In this document: positions 1 to 7,502 of the stretch, piece by piece
How positions within the stretch are numbered: the first letter of the stretch is position 1
How the letters are laid out: the number at the start of each line of letters is the position of its first letter
Assembly (NCBI GenBank): GCA_046047315.1
Contig: JBJOID010000140.1
Span: 1 to 16,970 of the forward strand
Length of the DNA stretch: 16,970 bases
Reading direction: 5' to 3'
Source of the DNA: WGMK01 sp046047315
GTDB taxonomy: Bacteria; Hydrogenedentota; Hydrogenedentia; Hydrogenedentales; JAEUWI01
Program-made: the position numbers and the translations under genes
The notes under the pieces: generated by a model
Told to the model about the DNA's origin: nothing
Seen by the model: only the letters and a program-made list of their open reading frames with translations
Database searches by the model: none

Positions 1-5
1 GTTTC

Positions 6-1619
6 ATGATGGACGCATGGCGTGGTGTGCATTCCGGCGTGCTTACGCCGCTGATGTTTCTTGAGCGCAGCGCGCGCGTGCATCCCGGCAAGTTGGCTGT
101 GGTGTATGGGGAGACGCGACGCAGCTATCGGGAACTTGCGGAGCGTGTCAACCGCCTTGCCTCGGCGCTATTGCGGCGAGGGCTTCGCAAAGGCGACCGG
201 GTGGCCTTTGTTTGTCCCAACACGCCGCCCATGCTGGAAGCGCACTTCGGGGTGCTCCTTGCCGGCGGCATCCTCGTCAGCATCAACACCCGCCTCAGCG
301 CCGAGGAGATTCATTACATCCTCGACCACTCCGGCGCGCGGTTTGTGGTGGTGGACACCGAGTTCGGCGCGGTGGTGGGGGAGGCGTTGCAGGGTTGTGA
401 CGCGATCGATCTGGTGGTTCACGTGGCGGACGATCCCGCCTATCCCGCGCTCGAAGGGCCGGAGTATGAGGCCTTTCTCGGAGAAGGTTGCGCCGACCCG
501 CTTCCCTGGCGGGTCGACGACGAGTTCGAGCCCATTGCCATCAATTACACCAGCGGCACCACGGGACGTCCCAAGGGGGTCACCTATTGCCATCGGGGCG
601 CCTACCTCAATGCGCTGGGGGGCGTGTTTGAGACGCGCTTCACCATCGACTCCGTGTTCATGTGGGTGGTGCCCATGTTCCACTGCAACGGCTGGTGCTT
701 CACCTGGGGGGTAACCGCTGCGGCGGGCACCCACGTGTGTTCCCGCCGCTGGGAACCCGCCCACGCCTGGCAGCTCATCGAACGCGAGGGCGTCACGCAC
801 TTCAACGGGGCTCCCGTCGTGCTCATTTCCCTGGTCAACGAGCCCGCCGCACTTGAACGTTTTCCCCGGCCGCTGACCATCTGCACGGGAGGCGCCCCAC
901 CATCACCCACGATCATCGAGCGCATCACCGGGCTGGGCGGTCACCTCATCCACATCTATGGCCTCACCGAGGTGTACGGCCCCTTCACCCTTTGCGCGTG
1001 GCAGCCCGGCTGGAAGGAACTGACTCCGCACGAACACGCGGCCCTGCTCGCGCGGCAGGGCGTGGGCTATACCACTGGCGCCGAGGTGCGCGTGGTGGAT
1101 GAGCACATGAACGACATACCCTGCGATGGCGTCGCGATGGGTGAGGTGGTCATGCGTGGGAACATGGTGATGCTGGGCTACTGGAACGACCCCGAGGCCA
1201 CCGCCGCAGCTTTCCGGGGTGGATGGTTCCACAGCGGCGACGTTGCCGTGTGGCATCCGGACGGCTACATCGAGCTACGCGACCGAAGCAAGGACGTCAT
1301 CATCTCCGGCGGGGAGAACATCTCCTCCATCGAGGTGGAGCAGTGCATCTATCGCCACCCGGCCGTGCTGGAATGCGCGGTCATCGGCGTGCCCCACGAC
1401 AAATGGGGCGAGGCTCCCAAGGCATTCGTCACCCTCAAGACCGGGGCGAACGCCACTGAGGCTGAGATTATCGCCCACTGTCGCGAGCACATCGCCCACT
1501 TCAAGGCGCCCTGCGCCGTCACATTCGGCCCGCTCCCCAAAACCAGCACTGGCAAGATCCAGAAGTTCCTGCTACGCGAACAGGAATGGTCCGGACAGGA
1601 GAAGCGAATCAAGGGCTGA
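6..1619 (+). CDS. AMP-forming acyl-CoA synthetase (fatty-acid/carboxylate-CoA ligase)
   Basis: This enzyme activates a carboxylic acid with ATP to an acyl-adenylate and transfers the acyl group to coenzyme A; it is probably cytosolic and feeds fatty-acid or short-chain acid breakdown. Visible ANL-superfamily motifs are the phosphate loop YTSGTTGRPKG (181-191), YGLTE (318-322), HSGD (409-412), the hinge region ELRDRSKD (423-430), GGENISS (435-441), and PKTSTGKIQK with the catalytic lysine K517. MFHCNGW (224-230) is typical of the medium/short-chain and plant AAE/DmdB-like branch rather than of classical long-chain FadD. At 537 residues it is full length for the family. Tandem ATGs occur at 6 and 9, and the reading frame stays open to the window edge, so the true start and ribosome-binding site may lie outside. 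It converges on pepA with a 27 bp gap. The substrate cannot be read from sequence. Confidence 0.93.
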   Translation: MMDAWRGVHSGVLTPLMFLERSARVHPGKLAVVYGETRRSYRELAERVNRLASALLRRGLRKGDRVAFVCPNTPPMLEAHFGVLLAGGILVSINTRLSAEEIHYILDHSGARFVVVDTEFGAVVGEALQGCDAIDLVVHVADDPAYPALEGPEYEAFLGEGCADPLPWRVDDEFEPIAINYTSGTTGRPKGVTYCHRGAYLNALGGVFETRFTIDSVFMWVVPMFHCNGWCFTWGVTAAAGTHVCSRRWEPAHAWQLIEREGVTHFNGAPVVLISLVNEPAALERFPRPLTICTGGAPPSPTIIERITGLGGHLIHIYGLTEVYGPFTLCAWQPGWKELTPHEHAALLARQGVGYTTGAEVRVVDEHMNDIPCDGVAMGEVVMRGNMVMLGYWNDPEATAAAFRGGWFHSGDVAVWHPDGYIELRDRSKDVIISGGENISSIEVEQCIYRHPAVLECAVIGVPHDKWGEAPKAFVTLKTGANATEAEIIAHCREHIAHFKAPCAVTFGPLPKTSTGKIQKFLLREQEWSGQEKRIKG

Positions 1620-1646
1620 GCGAAAGTAGCGTTAGCCGTCTAGGGT

Positions 1647-3137
1647 TCAGACCTGGCTCAACAACCATCGCACGAGCAACCGCACGCCAAACCCGCTTGC
1701 ATGCTCCGCGGGCAGGTAGGAGAGATGCTTCGCACCCCAGGCTGTTCCCGCGATGTCGAGATGCGCCCAGGCTGGTGTGTCGCCTATGAAGTTCTTAAGG
1801 AACGAGGCTGCAGAGATGGCGCCGCCCCAGCGGGGGCCGCAATTCGAAAGGTCGGCATGGGGCGACTTGAGCATTTCCCCGTGCTCGTCCCAAAGCGGCA
1901 TGGGCCACACGCGCTCGCCGGTCTGCCGGCCCATCTCCGACAACTGGCGGCTCAATTCCTCGCTGTTGGAAAACAGCCCCGCCGCATTGTGCCCCAGCGC
2001 CACCACGCAGGCCCCGGTCAGTGTGGCGAGGTCGATCATCACGTCCGGCTTGTACTTGTCCGCCACGTAGGCCATGGCGTCGGCAAGTATCAACCGGCCT
2101 TCCGCGTCGGTGTTCACCACCTCGATGGTCTTGCCGTTGTAGGCCTTCACGATATCGCCCGGGCGAAGCGCATTGCCGCTCGGCATGTTCTCCACCGTGG
2201 GCACCACGCAGATCACATTGATGGGCAGCCGAAGCTCCACCACCGTCATCATCGCGCAGAGCACCGCCGCCGCGCCGCACATGTCGTACTTCATTTCGTG
2301 CATGTCGGCCGAGGGCTTGATGCTGATCCCGCCCGTGTCGAAAGTCACTCCTTTGCCCACGATGGCGATGGTCTTCGCGTCGTTGCTCACCTGGTTGCGC
2401 AGGATGATCAGCTTCGACTCCTGCGCGCTTCCCCGACCCACCGCCAACAGGGCATTCATGCCCAGCGTTTCCATCTGGCGCTCCTCGAGGACCGTGCATT
2501 CGCAGCCCGAATCCTCTGCGATTCCCCGGGCAAAGTTCGCCAGCGCGTCGGGCGTCATCTCATTGGGGGGCGTGTTCGCCAGGTGTCGCGCGCCATTCGC
2601 GCTAAAGCAGCAGAGTGCGGCCAGTTCCAGCGCCTTGTGCAGCGCGTCGGTGTTGACGTCCTCCTTCACCGCCACGGTCAAGGCCTCGACCCGCTGCGGC
2701 GCGGCCTTGCCCTCCGGCTTGGACTTGTACACGTCAAAGTCGTATTGCGCCAGGATCACCCCTTCGGTAAAAGGCTCAGCGAGCCTTTCAGGAAAATGCG
2801 ACAGGTCAAGAACAACGCGTGCAATCCGGTTGGACAGCAGCGTCTTCGCCGCCGCGCCGGCCGCACGGCGCACCGCCTCTGCGTCGCAGTCCGCCTCTTT
2901 GCCCAGTCCCCACAGCAATACGGACTTGTAAGGGGCTTCCGGCGTGGGGAGCAGGTGGGTCTGGCCCGCCTTGCCTTCAAAGACCTCCCAATCTGACAGC
3001 GCCTGCAGCGTCAACTCATGCTCGGCCCGAAGCAGCGTGGTGTTTATGGGAAAGCCACCCTCGTATACCGGGGCCACAAGGCAGGACAACGACTCGGGGT
3101 AATGGACCTCTTCCGGCTTGACCACTTCAATGCGCAT
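1647..3137 (-). CDS. pepA: Leucyl aminopeptidase, peptidase family M17 (PepA-like)
   Basis: This is a cytosolic metalloaminopeptidase that removes N-terminal residues from peptides; family members are hexamers with two metal ions per active site. All expected active-site residues are visible: metal ligands K262, D267, D285, D344 and E346, and catalytic K274 and R348. They sit in GKGVTFDTGG (261-270), KYDMCGAAAV (283-292) and the signature NTDAEGRL (342-349). Each lies exactly eight positions before the E. coli PepA residue as I remember its numbering. I chose the ATG at 3137 (496 residues, MRIEVVKP) rather than the longer frame to 3284. The extension is basic, does not resemble M17 proteins, and would cover the promoter region and the start of the divergent PilZ gene. 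E. coli PepA also binds DNA, but nothing here shows that role. Confidence 0.95.
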   Translation of the reverse strand: MRIEVVKPEEVHYPESLSCLVAPVYEGGFPINTTLLRAEHELTLQALSDWEVFEGKAGQTHLLPTPEAPYKSVLLWGLGKEADCDAEAVRRAAGAAAKTLLSNRIARVVLDLSHFPERLAEPFTEGVILAQYDFDVYKSKPEGKAAPQRVEALTVAVKEDVNTDALHKALELAALCCFSANGARHLANTPPNEMTPDALANFARGIAEDSGCECTVLEERQMETLGMNALLAVGRGSAQESKLIILRNQVSNDAKTIAIVGKGVTFDTGGISIKPSADMHEMKYDMCGAAAVLCAMMTVVELRLPINVICVVPTVENMPSGNALRPGDIVKAYNGKTIEVVNTDAEGRLILADAMAYVADKYKPDVMIDLATLTGACVVALGHNAAGLFSNSEELSRQLSEMGRQTGERVWPMPLWDEHGEMLKSPHADLSNCGPRWGGAISAASFLKNFIGDTPAWAHLDIAGTAWGAKHLSYLPAEHASGFGVRLLVRWLLSQV

Positions 3138-3180
3138 GACAGGATTCCTGAGGCTGATGGGTTTCGATAATCGGCCCCCT

Positions 3181-3209
3181 ATGATAGGCGACCGGCGAAC
3201 GAGCGGCAA
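3181..3209 (-). promoter_or_regulatory. Probable sigma70-type promoter for pepA
   Basis: Read on the minus strand, there is a -35 box TTGCCG (3204-3209, 4 of 6 to consensus), a 17 bp spacer, and a -10 box TATCAT (3181-3186, 5 of 6). Transcription would start near 3174, leaving a leader of about 36 nt before the pepA ATG. The -10 box lies inside an almost perfect palindrome, CCTATGATAGG (3178-3188), which could be an operator. This is pattern matching only. Confidence 0.45.
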
Positions 3210-3247
3210 GGAAGACGTGCGCAGGTTTCCCCCCGTGGACGGGTCCG

Positions 3248-3256
3248 TGTTATGCT
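3248..3256 (+). promoter_or_regulatory. Possible extended -10 promoter for the PilZ gene
   Basis: TGTTATGCT carries the extended -10 TG dinucleotide followed by TATGCT (4 of 6 to consensus). No recognisable -35 lies 16-18 bp upstream. Transcription would begin near 3263, about 20 nt before the chosen PilZ ATG at 3283. Confidence 0.3.
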
Positions 3257-3282
3257 CCCGCCGCTTGGAGGGATTTCGCCCC

Positions 3283-3936
3283 ATGGATTCCGGTCTTCCG
3301 TCTCAATCTGTCGATACCCACTTCACCAAGGGACAGCGCTGCATCCTGCTCATCATGGATGAGCGCTTCCTTGCGACTGTGCTCAGCGTCAAGGATGACC
3401 AGCTTCGCGTGAGTTATCCCTCCGCGCATTTCCCCATCGAGGGGATGTACGTCCTGCTGGAATTTCACGACGAGGACGGCTACAGCCTCTATGAATCCGA
3501 GGTGCTAGAAACGCCGCGCGACCATGGCGATGGCCTGGTGCTGCGCATGCCTCATGCGAACCGGCGCACCAGCCACCGCCGCACTTGGCGTGTGCCCGCC
3601 GACTTGGTGGCTCAGCTCAAGGATCACGTTCACCCCAAGCGGCACGAGGCGCGCGTCACCAACATCAGCGCCGGCGGTATGCAGATAGAAACCGACGCAG
3701 ACCTCGGTATAGGGCACAATATCGATTTGGACGTGGAACTTCCCGGACGGGGAAAGCATCGTCTGCTGGGCGCGGTTGCTCACGTGATGGTCGCCGAGGA
3801 CGCACGTAATCGCCATCTCAGCGTGGCGGGGGTGCGCTTTATCAATCCCGAACCCGAGACCTCACGCGCAATCACGGAATACATCTGGAAGCAGGTGCAT
3901 AAGCTGCATCCCAAGGCGCACCATCCCGCGCTTTAG
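3283..3936 (+). CDS. PilZ-domain protein, putative cyclic-di-GMP receptor
   Basis: PilZ proteins bind cyclic-di-GMP and pass the signal to motility, polysaccharide or secretion machinery. The C-terminal half has the two parts of the binding site: the arginine motif in NRRTSHRR (93-100; RxxxR as R95 and R99) and NISAGG (127-132), which fits the [D/N]xSxxG pattern, followed by beta-rich sequence. Residues 12-85 form a separate beta-rich N-terminal module, as in YcgR-like two-domain PilZ proteins; I cannot assign it to a named family. The ATG at 3283 (217 residues) is preceded by GGAGGGA (3267-3273) with a 9 nt spacer. The longer frame back to 3118 would overlap pepA and has no protein-like character. 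The gene ends 7 bp from the convergent membrane protein, beyond which lies a response regulator with a GGDEF-like domain, so a shared signalling circuit is plausible but unproven. Confidence 0.85.
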   Translation: MDSGLPSQSVDTHFTKGQRCILLIMDERFLATVLSVKDDQLRVSYPSAHFPIEGMYVLLEFHDEDGYSLYESEVLETPRDHGDGLVLRMPHANRRTSHRRTWRVPADLVAQLKDHVHPKRHEARVTNISAGGMQIETDADLGIGHNIDLDVELPGRGKHRLLGAVAHVMVAEDARNRHLSVAGVRFINPEPETSRAITEYIWKQVHKLHPKAHHPAL

Positions 3937-3943
3937 GTGTGCT

Positions 3944-4462
3944 TCAGGGGCTTTGCCAGGTTCCCTTGGCGTCCAGCGTCATGCGCAGCCGATGGTGGGG
4001 GTACTGCACTTCCACCCATGGCAGGCTCTCGCCGGCGTGGGGGAGGGGTATCGTATAGGAGGCGCTGCCCTGACGGTCGCCCCGGCCATGCCCCGTCAAC
4101 ACGCTTCCGCCGGGTTCCTTGATTAACAGGGGAATGGCGGCCTCGCGGTTAGCCCAGGGACCTTCCACCCGAAACTGCAGGCGCAGCATGCCCAGGGCAT
4201 AGGAGGCGGCGACGGGAATGCCGGACCATTCCGCTACCGGGCGCGCGCCCACCTGCGCCTTGATGTCTTCCTGGTAGTTGTCCCACTGCGGCGTGCTTTC
4301 CGCGCAACGGCGGGCCAGTTCCTGCTCGGGTATGGCCATGCTGCCGCCCCAGGCAAAAAGCGCCAGAATCATGCCCAGCACCAGCACCACCACGCCTGCC
4401 GCGAGGAGCGGCAGGCTGAGGGTGGTTTCGCCGCTGGAAGGCGTGGGAGCGGGGGAGTCCAT
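3944..4462 (-). CDS. Small membrane-anchored protein of unknown function
   Basis: I do not recognise this 172-residue protein. Residues 1-15 are short and polar, residues 17-40 form one strongly hydrophobic segment rich in L, V, A and G, and the remaining 130 residues look soluble and beta-rich. This suggests a signal anchor with an extracytoplasmic domain, although there is no positively charged N-terminus to fix the orientation firmly. No lipobox, catalytic motif or repeat is visible; there is one cysteine, in ARRCAES. It starts 26 bp after the response-regulator stop codon on the same strand, so the two are probably co-transcribed. It may be an output partner or sensor-side component of that regulator, which is inference from position only. 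The protein-like composition and tight packing make me fairly sure the gene is real. Confidence 0.75.
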   Translation of the reverse strand: MDSPAPTPSSGETTLSLPLLAAGVVVLVLGMILALFAWGGSMAIPEQELARRCAESTPQWDNYQEDIKAQVGARPVAEWSGIPVAASYALGMLRLQFRVEGPWANREAAIPLLIKEPGGSVLTGHGRGDRQGSASYTIPLPHAGESLPWVEVQYPHHRLRMTLDAKGTWQSP

Positions 4463-4488
4463 GGTGGCTGCGCGCCCTAAGCGCGTCG

Positions 4489-5424
4489 TTAGCGGTCGGA
4501 GCGGCGGCGGTCCACGAAACAGACGCTGCCCTTGCCCGAGGGCTGAGCCATCTGCCGCACCTGCGCCAGCACCTCGAACATTTTCTTGGCGCTCTTGAAC
4601 TGCCGGAACTGGGTGTGTGCCACGCCGATCGAAAGCTTCATCAGCTTGCAGCGCACCTCCTGGCCGGACTTGTCCGCCGTGACCAGATAGCCGCGATCAA
4701 TTTCTTCGGGGGTATAAAGCTCGCGGCTGCGATGATCGAAGGAATCGATCAGCCCATTGGTGAAGCGCTCGAAGTCTTCCAGTTTCAACAGCACCACAAA
4801 GTGCTCGCCGCCCATGTGCGAGATGAAGCACTCGTAGATGCCCATGTCGCGGGTGAGCCCCACCAAGAGCTTCGACATGAACTGCAGCGCCTTGGTCTGG
4901 CCTTCCGGCCCGCGGCTGGCGATGTAGCTCTTGAAGCCGATCATGTCGATATAAACCGCCGCGATGCGGTTGCCGCGCGCCAGCTGGTGGTTGATTTCGC
5001 GCTTGATGGCGTCGGTGCCCGGCAGGTTGGTCACGCGGTTCCGCGTACCCACCGCCGTCAGCAGCGCCCCAAGCGAGGCAATCTTGTCCATCAGCCGCTC
5101 AAGGCGAAACGGCTTTACGAGGTAGTCGTCGGCGCCCTGCTCAATGCCGTGCAGGATTTCCGGCTCCTCGCCCAGCGCGGTGAGAATGAGAATCGCGCAG
5201 CGGTAGAGCTCCGGGTCCTTGCGGATCTTGCGGCAAATCTGGTAGCCGGTCGCGCCCGGCAGCATGATGTCCAGAATGCAGATATCCGGCTTCACCTTCT
5301 TCGCATACTCGAAGGCGCCCTCGCCGGTGTTGATTACAAACGTGGTGTGTCCCTCGGCGTCGAGCTTGGTTTTCACCAATTCCGCCAAATCTACATCATC
5401 GTCTACGAGAAGAATCTTTGCCAT
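4489..5424 (-). CDS. Response regulator: REC receiver fused to a degenerate GGDEF domain
   Basis: Residues 1-120 are a complete receiver domain: acidic pocket D8-D10, phosphoacceptor D52 in ILDIMLPG, T82 in LTALG, and K104 in YLVKPF. Residues 125-308 match the diguanylate cyclase fold: VTNLPG replaces LTGLPNR, YIDMIGFKSY (158-167) retains the metal-binding D160, and LSIGVA (264-269) is conserved. The signature loop, however, reads GGEHF (205-209), so the usual fourth-position glutamate is histidine, and no RxxD inhibitory site precedes it. By family knowledge such domains usually lack cyclase activity and act as nucleotide sensors or protein-interaction modules, so I infer a PleD-like regulator without confident enzymatic output. 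No partner kinase is in the window. The start ATG at 5424 opens directly on MAKILLVDDD, as expected for REC. It probably forms a unit with the membrane protein downstream and is divergent from the Dus gene. Confidence 0.9.
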   Translation of the reverse strand: MAKILLVDDDVDLAELVKTKLDAEGHTTFVINTGEGAFEYAKKVKPDICILDIMLPGATGYQICRKIRKDPELYRCAILILTALGEEPEILHGIEQGADDYLVKPFRLERLMDKIASLGALLTAVGTRNRVTNLPGTDAIKREINHQLARGNRIAAVYIDMIGFKSYIASRGPEGQTKALQFMSKLLVGLTRDMGIYECFISHMGGEHFVVLLKLEDFERFTNGLIDSFDHRSRELYTPEEIDRGYLVTADKSGQEVRCKLMKLSIGVAHTQFRQFKSAKKMFEVLAQVRQMAQPSGKGSVCFVDRRRSDR

Positions 5425-5453
5425 GAATTGCGCCTGCTAGATGATTTCCGGGC

Positions 5454-5469
5454 AAAGCGGCGACGCTTT
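5454..5469. repeat. Short inverted repeat in the response-regulator leader
   Basis: AAAGCG (5454-5459), a 4 nt loop GCGA, then CGCTTT (5464-5469) form a perfect 6 bp stem. It lies 30 bp upstream of the response-regulator ATG. It could be an RNA hairpin near the ribosome-binding site or a regulator-binding palindrome; a stem this short can also arise by chance. Confidence 0.25.
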
Positions 5470-5504
5470 CCCCCTGTTTGAAAGTTGTGCGCCTTAACGT
5501 TGTG

Positions 5505-5534
5505 TTTATACACCACGGTGACGAAATGTTGCAA
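5505..5534 (-). promoter_or_regulatory. Possible promoter for the response-regulator operon
   Basis: On the minus strand TTGCAA (5529-5534, 4 of 6 to the -35 consensus), an 18 bp spacer and TATAAA (5505-5510, 5 of 6 to the -10) are correctly ordered for the gene starting at 5424. Transcription from about 5498 would give a leader of about 73 nt that contains the inverted repeat at 5454-5469. Confidence 0.4.
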
Positions 5535-5571
5535 AAACGTCAATGCACCGGTGCGGCCCATGCCGCAAACA

Positions 5572-5580
5572 TGGTATACT
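5572..5580 (+). promoter_or_regulatory. Extended -10 promoter candidate for the Dus-hydrolase operon
   Basis: TGGTATACT contains the extended TGn element and TATACT (5575-5580, 5 of 6 to the -10 consensus). There is no good -35 box at the right distance, as is common for extended -10 promoters. Transcription would start near 5587, giving a short leader before the ATG at 5605. Confidence 0.4.
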
Positions 5581-5604
5581 CCGCACCCGGAGACCGGTTC
5601 CCCC

Positions 5605-6585
5605 ATGCGTATTGGAAACATCGACATTCACCACCCGATCTGCCTTGCCCCGATGGAGGACGTGTCGGACCTGCCCTTCCGCGTGCTCTGCAAGGAGCAG
5701 GGGGCGGATATCGTCTACACGGAATTCACCAACTGCGAGGCGCTGGTGCGCAACGTGAAGGACGCCAAGCGCAAGCTGGAGCTGGCCGAGGCCGAGCGGC
5801 CCGTGGCCATCCAGATTTACGGCAGCGCCGAAGAGAGCATGGAGCGCGCCGCCGCCATGGCCGAGGAGGCGGGAGCGGATTTCATCGACATCAACTGTGG
5901 CTGTTGGGTAAAAAAGGTGGCCAACCGGGGCGATGGCGCCGGACTGCTCCGCGACCTCTGCAAGTTCAAGGCCGTAGTCGCCTCCGTGCAACGCGGCACC
6001 CGCCTGCCCGTCACCGTGAAGACGCGCCTCGGCTGGGACTGGGACAACGTCGTCATCCTCGAAGTGGCCCGCATGCTCGAGGACATGGGGGTGCATGCGC
6101 TTACCGTGCATTGCCGCACCCGCAAGCAGGGCTACACCGGCGACGCCGACTGGACCTGGCTGCCCCGCATCAAGGAGGCGGCCAACATTCCGCTCATCGC
6201 CAACGGCGACATCACCACCGAGGAACACGTGGAGCACCTGTTTGGCCTCGGCGTGGACGGTGTGATGATTGGGCGCGGCGCCATCCACAGCCCGTGGATC
6301 TTCCGCCACATCAAGCACTACCTCGCCACCGGGGAGAAGCTCGGCGATCCCCCCCTCGAGGAGCGCGTCGAGATGTGCCTGCGCCACCTGGCAGACTCCG
6401 CCGCCTACCGAGGCGAGCGCAAGGGCGTGTTCTCCTTCCGCCGGCACTACGCCGGATACCTCCGTGGCGAGCACAACATCGCCCACCTGCGCCGCGACCT
6501 CATGGCCATCGAGACGGTGGAGGGCGTGCGCGAACGGCTGATGCGCTATCTCGAAGAGTATCAAGCGGCTCCCGCCCTCGCATGA
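5605..6585 (+). CDS. dus: tRNA-dihydrouridine synthase (Dus family, DusB-like)
   Basis: Dus enzymes use FMN and NADPH to reduce specific uridines in tRNA to dihydrouridine. Visible family features are the N-terminal APMEDVSDLPFR (15-26), the catalytic cysteine C100 in NCGCWVKKV, TVKTRLGWD (137-145), HCRTRKQGYTG (169-179), the flavin-phosphate site NGDI (200-203) with GRGAIHSPW (223-231), and a helical C-terminal tRNA-binding region. The usual catalytic loop is GCP; here tryptophan follows the cysteine, which I believe is a known minor variant. I chose the ATG at 5605 (326 residues, normal length) because the preceding 40 residues of the open frame do not fit the family. GGAGA (5589-5593) lies upstream with a rather long 11 nt spacer. 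The stop codon overlaps the start of the following hydrolase. Which tRNA position is modified cannot be told. Confidence 0.92.
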   Translation: MRIGNIDIHHPICLAPMEDVSDLPFRVLCKEQGADIVYTEFTNCEALVRNVKDAKRKLELAEAERPVAIQIYGSAEESMERAAAMAEEAGADFIDINCGCWVKKVANRGDGAGLLRDLCKFKAVVASVQRGTRLPVTVKTRLGWDWDNVVILEVARMLEDMGVHALTVHCRTRKQGYTGDADWTWLPRIKEAANIPLIANGDITTEEHVEHLFGLGVDGVMIGRGAIHSPWIFRHIKHYLATGEKLGDPPLEERVEMCLRHLADSAAYRGERKGVFSFRRHYAGYLRGEHNIAHLRRDLMAIETVEGVRERLMRYLEEYQAAPALA

Positions 6586-7412
6586 CGCCCCGCAGGATCA
6601 TCCTCGCGCTGGCCACCGCCATCGCTGTCGCCTATCTGGGAATCTGTCTCGTGTTCTACCTCATTCAGGATCGCCTCATTTTTCCCGGCACGAAGGAGAT
6701 GCGGCGCGACCCCTCGTACTACGGCTGGGACTTCGAGGAGGTCTGGCTTGAGCCCCTGCCCGGCGAAAAGTCCCTCGCCTGGTTTGTGCCCGTGGAGAAC
6801 GCGCGCGGCGTCTGCCTCTTCTCCCACGGCAACGGCGGCAACATCTCCACCCGCCTCGAATCCATCGGCATCTTCCGCAACCTTGGCCTCTCCGTGCTGG
6901 CCTATGACTACGGCGGCTACGGCAAAAGCAGCGGCAAGACCAGCGAGCAGCGCGTCTACGCCGACGTGCGCGCCGCATGGAAGCATCTCACCGAAACGCG
7001 CGGCCTGCCGCCGGAAAAAATCCTGCTCTTTGGCCGGTCCATGGGCGGCGCCCCCACCACCCAGCTCGCCACCGAGGTGAAGCCCGCCGCCGTTGTCCTC
7101 GAAAGCGCCTACACCTCCCTGCCCGCCGTCGCCCAGGAAGTCGTCCCATTGTTGCCCGCCCGCTTCATCACCAAGTATCGCTTCGACAACCTCTCCAAGA
7201 TCGGCGCCGTTCAGGTTCCCCTCCTCGTCATCCATTCCCCCGACGACACCCTCGTCCGCTATCACCACGGCCAGCAACTCTATGCTGCCGCCAACGAACC
7301 CAAAACCTTCCTCGAAATCCATGGCGACCACAGCGGCGGCTTCGTCCAGTCCATGGACATCTACCTGCCCGCATGGGAAAAGTTCCTCGACGGCGTGTTG
7401 CCCAAAGAGTAG
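6582..7412 (+). CDS. Membrane-anchored alpha/beta hydrolase (Bem46-like serine hydrolase)
   Basis: This 276-residue protein has an N-terminal hydrophobic segment (about 6-28) after a short MTPRR start, which suggests a signal anchor with the catalytic domain outside the cytoplasm. The hydrolase core shows the oxyanion-hole motif SHGNGGN (81-87), the nucleophile elbow GRSMGG (151-156) with S153, an acidic residue in HSPDDTLV (D222 best fits the HxxxD pattern), and the final histidine in HGDHSGG (H250), so the triad is complete. The layout resembles the Bem46/YfhR-type hydrolases, whose natural substrates are mostly unknown. The ATG overlaps the stop codon of the Dus gene (ATGA at 6582-6585), pointing to translational coupling rather than a shared function. 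A 644-residue open frame through this region is only a chance upstream extension that shadows Dus. Confidence 0.88.
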   Translation: MTPRRIILALATAIAVAYLGICLVFYLIQDRLIFPGTKEMRRDPSYYGWDFEEVWLEPLPGEKSLAWFVPVENARGVCLFSHGNGGNISTRLESIGIFRNLGLSVLAYDYGGYGKSSGKTSEQRVYADVRAAWKHLTETRGLPPEKILLFGRSMGGAPTTQLATEVKPAAVVLESAYTSLPAVAQEVVPLLPARFITKYRFDNLSKIGAVQVPLLVIHSPDDTLVRYHHGQQLYAAANEPKTFLEIHGDHSGGFVQSMDIYLPAWEKFLDGVLPKE

Positions 7413-7502
7413 CCACTAAGGTGGCCCTACCGAACGGGCGACTAAGTCATGCTCCGATAAAGTAGTCTGCATTCGGCGTCGGCACTAGGGCGCATCAAAG
7501 TA

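Noticed and set aside
1701..2996. 431-codon open frame on the plus strand
   Set aside because: It is antisense to pepA, whose protein shows every M17 active-site residue. The translated frame is rich in H, R and Q with no motif, as expected from a high-GC shadow frame.
3118..3282. N-terminal extension of the PilZ protein
   Set aside because: It overlaps the start of pepA and the divergent promoter region. The ATG at 3283 has a good Shine-Dalgarno sequence.
5506..6564. 352-codon open frame on the minus strand
   Set aside because: It is antisense to the Dus gene. It contains no recognisable domain, and the plus-strand frame has all Dus motifs.
5478..6581. Upstream extension of the hydrolase frame that would make a 644-residue fusion
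   Set aside because: The first 368 residues overlap the Dus gene in another frame and look like random R/G/H/P-rich sequence. The real start is the ATG at 6582 followed by a membrane anchor.
6561..7331. 256-codon open frame on the minus strand with glycine/alanine/valine-rich product
   Set aside because: It is antisense to the alpha/beta hydrolase, which has a complete catalytic triad. The composition is a codon-bias artefact.
7413..7439. Possible terminator after the hydrolase gene (CCAC-TAAG-GTGG and GCCC-GGGC pairs)
   Set aside because: The stems are only 4 bp and no T-run follows, so a rho-independent terminator is not supported.
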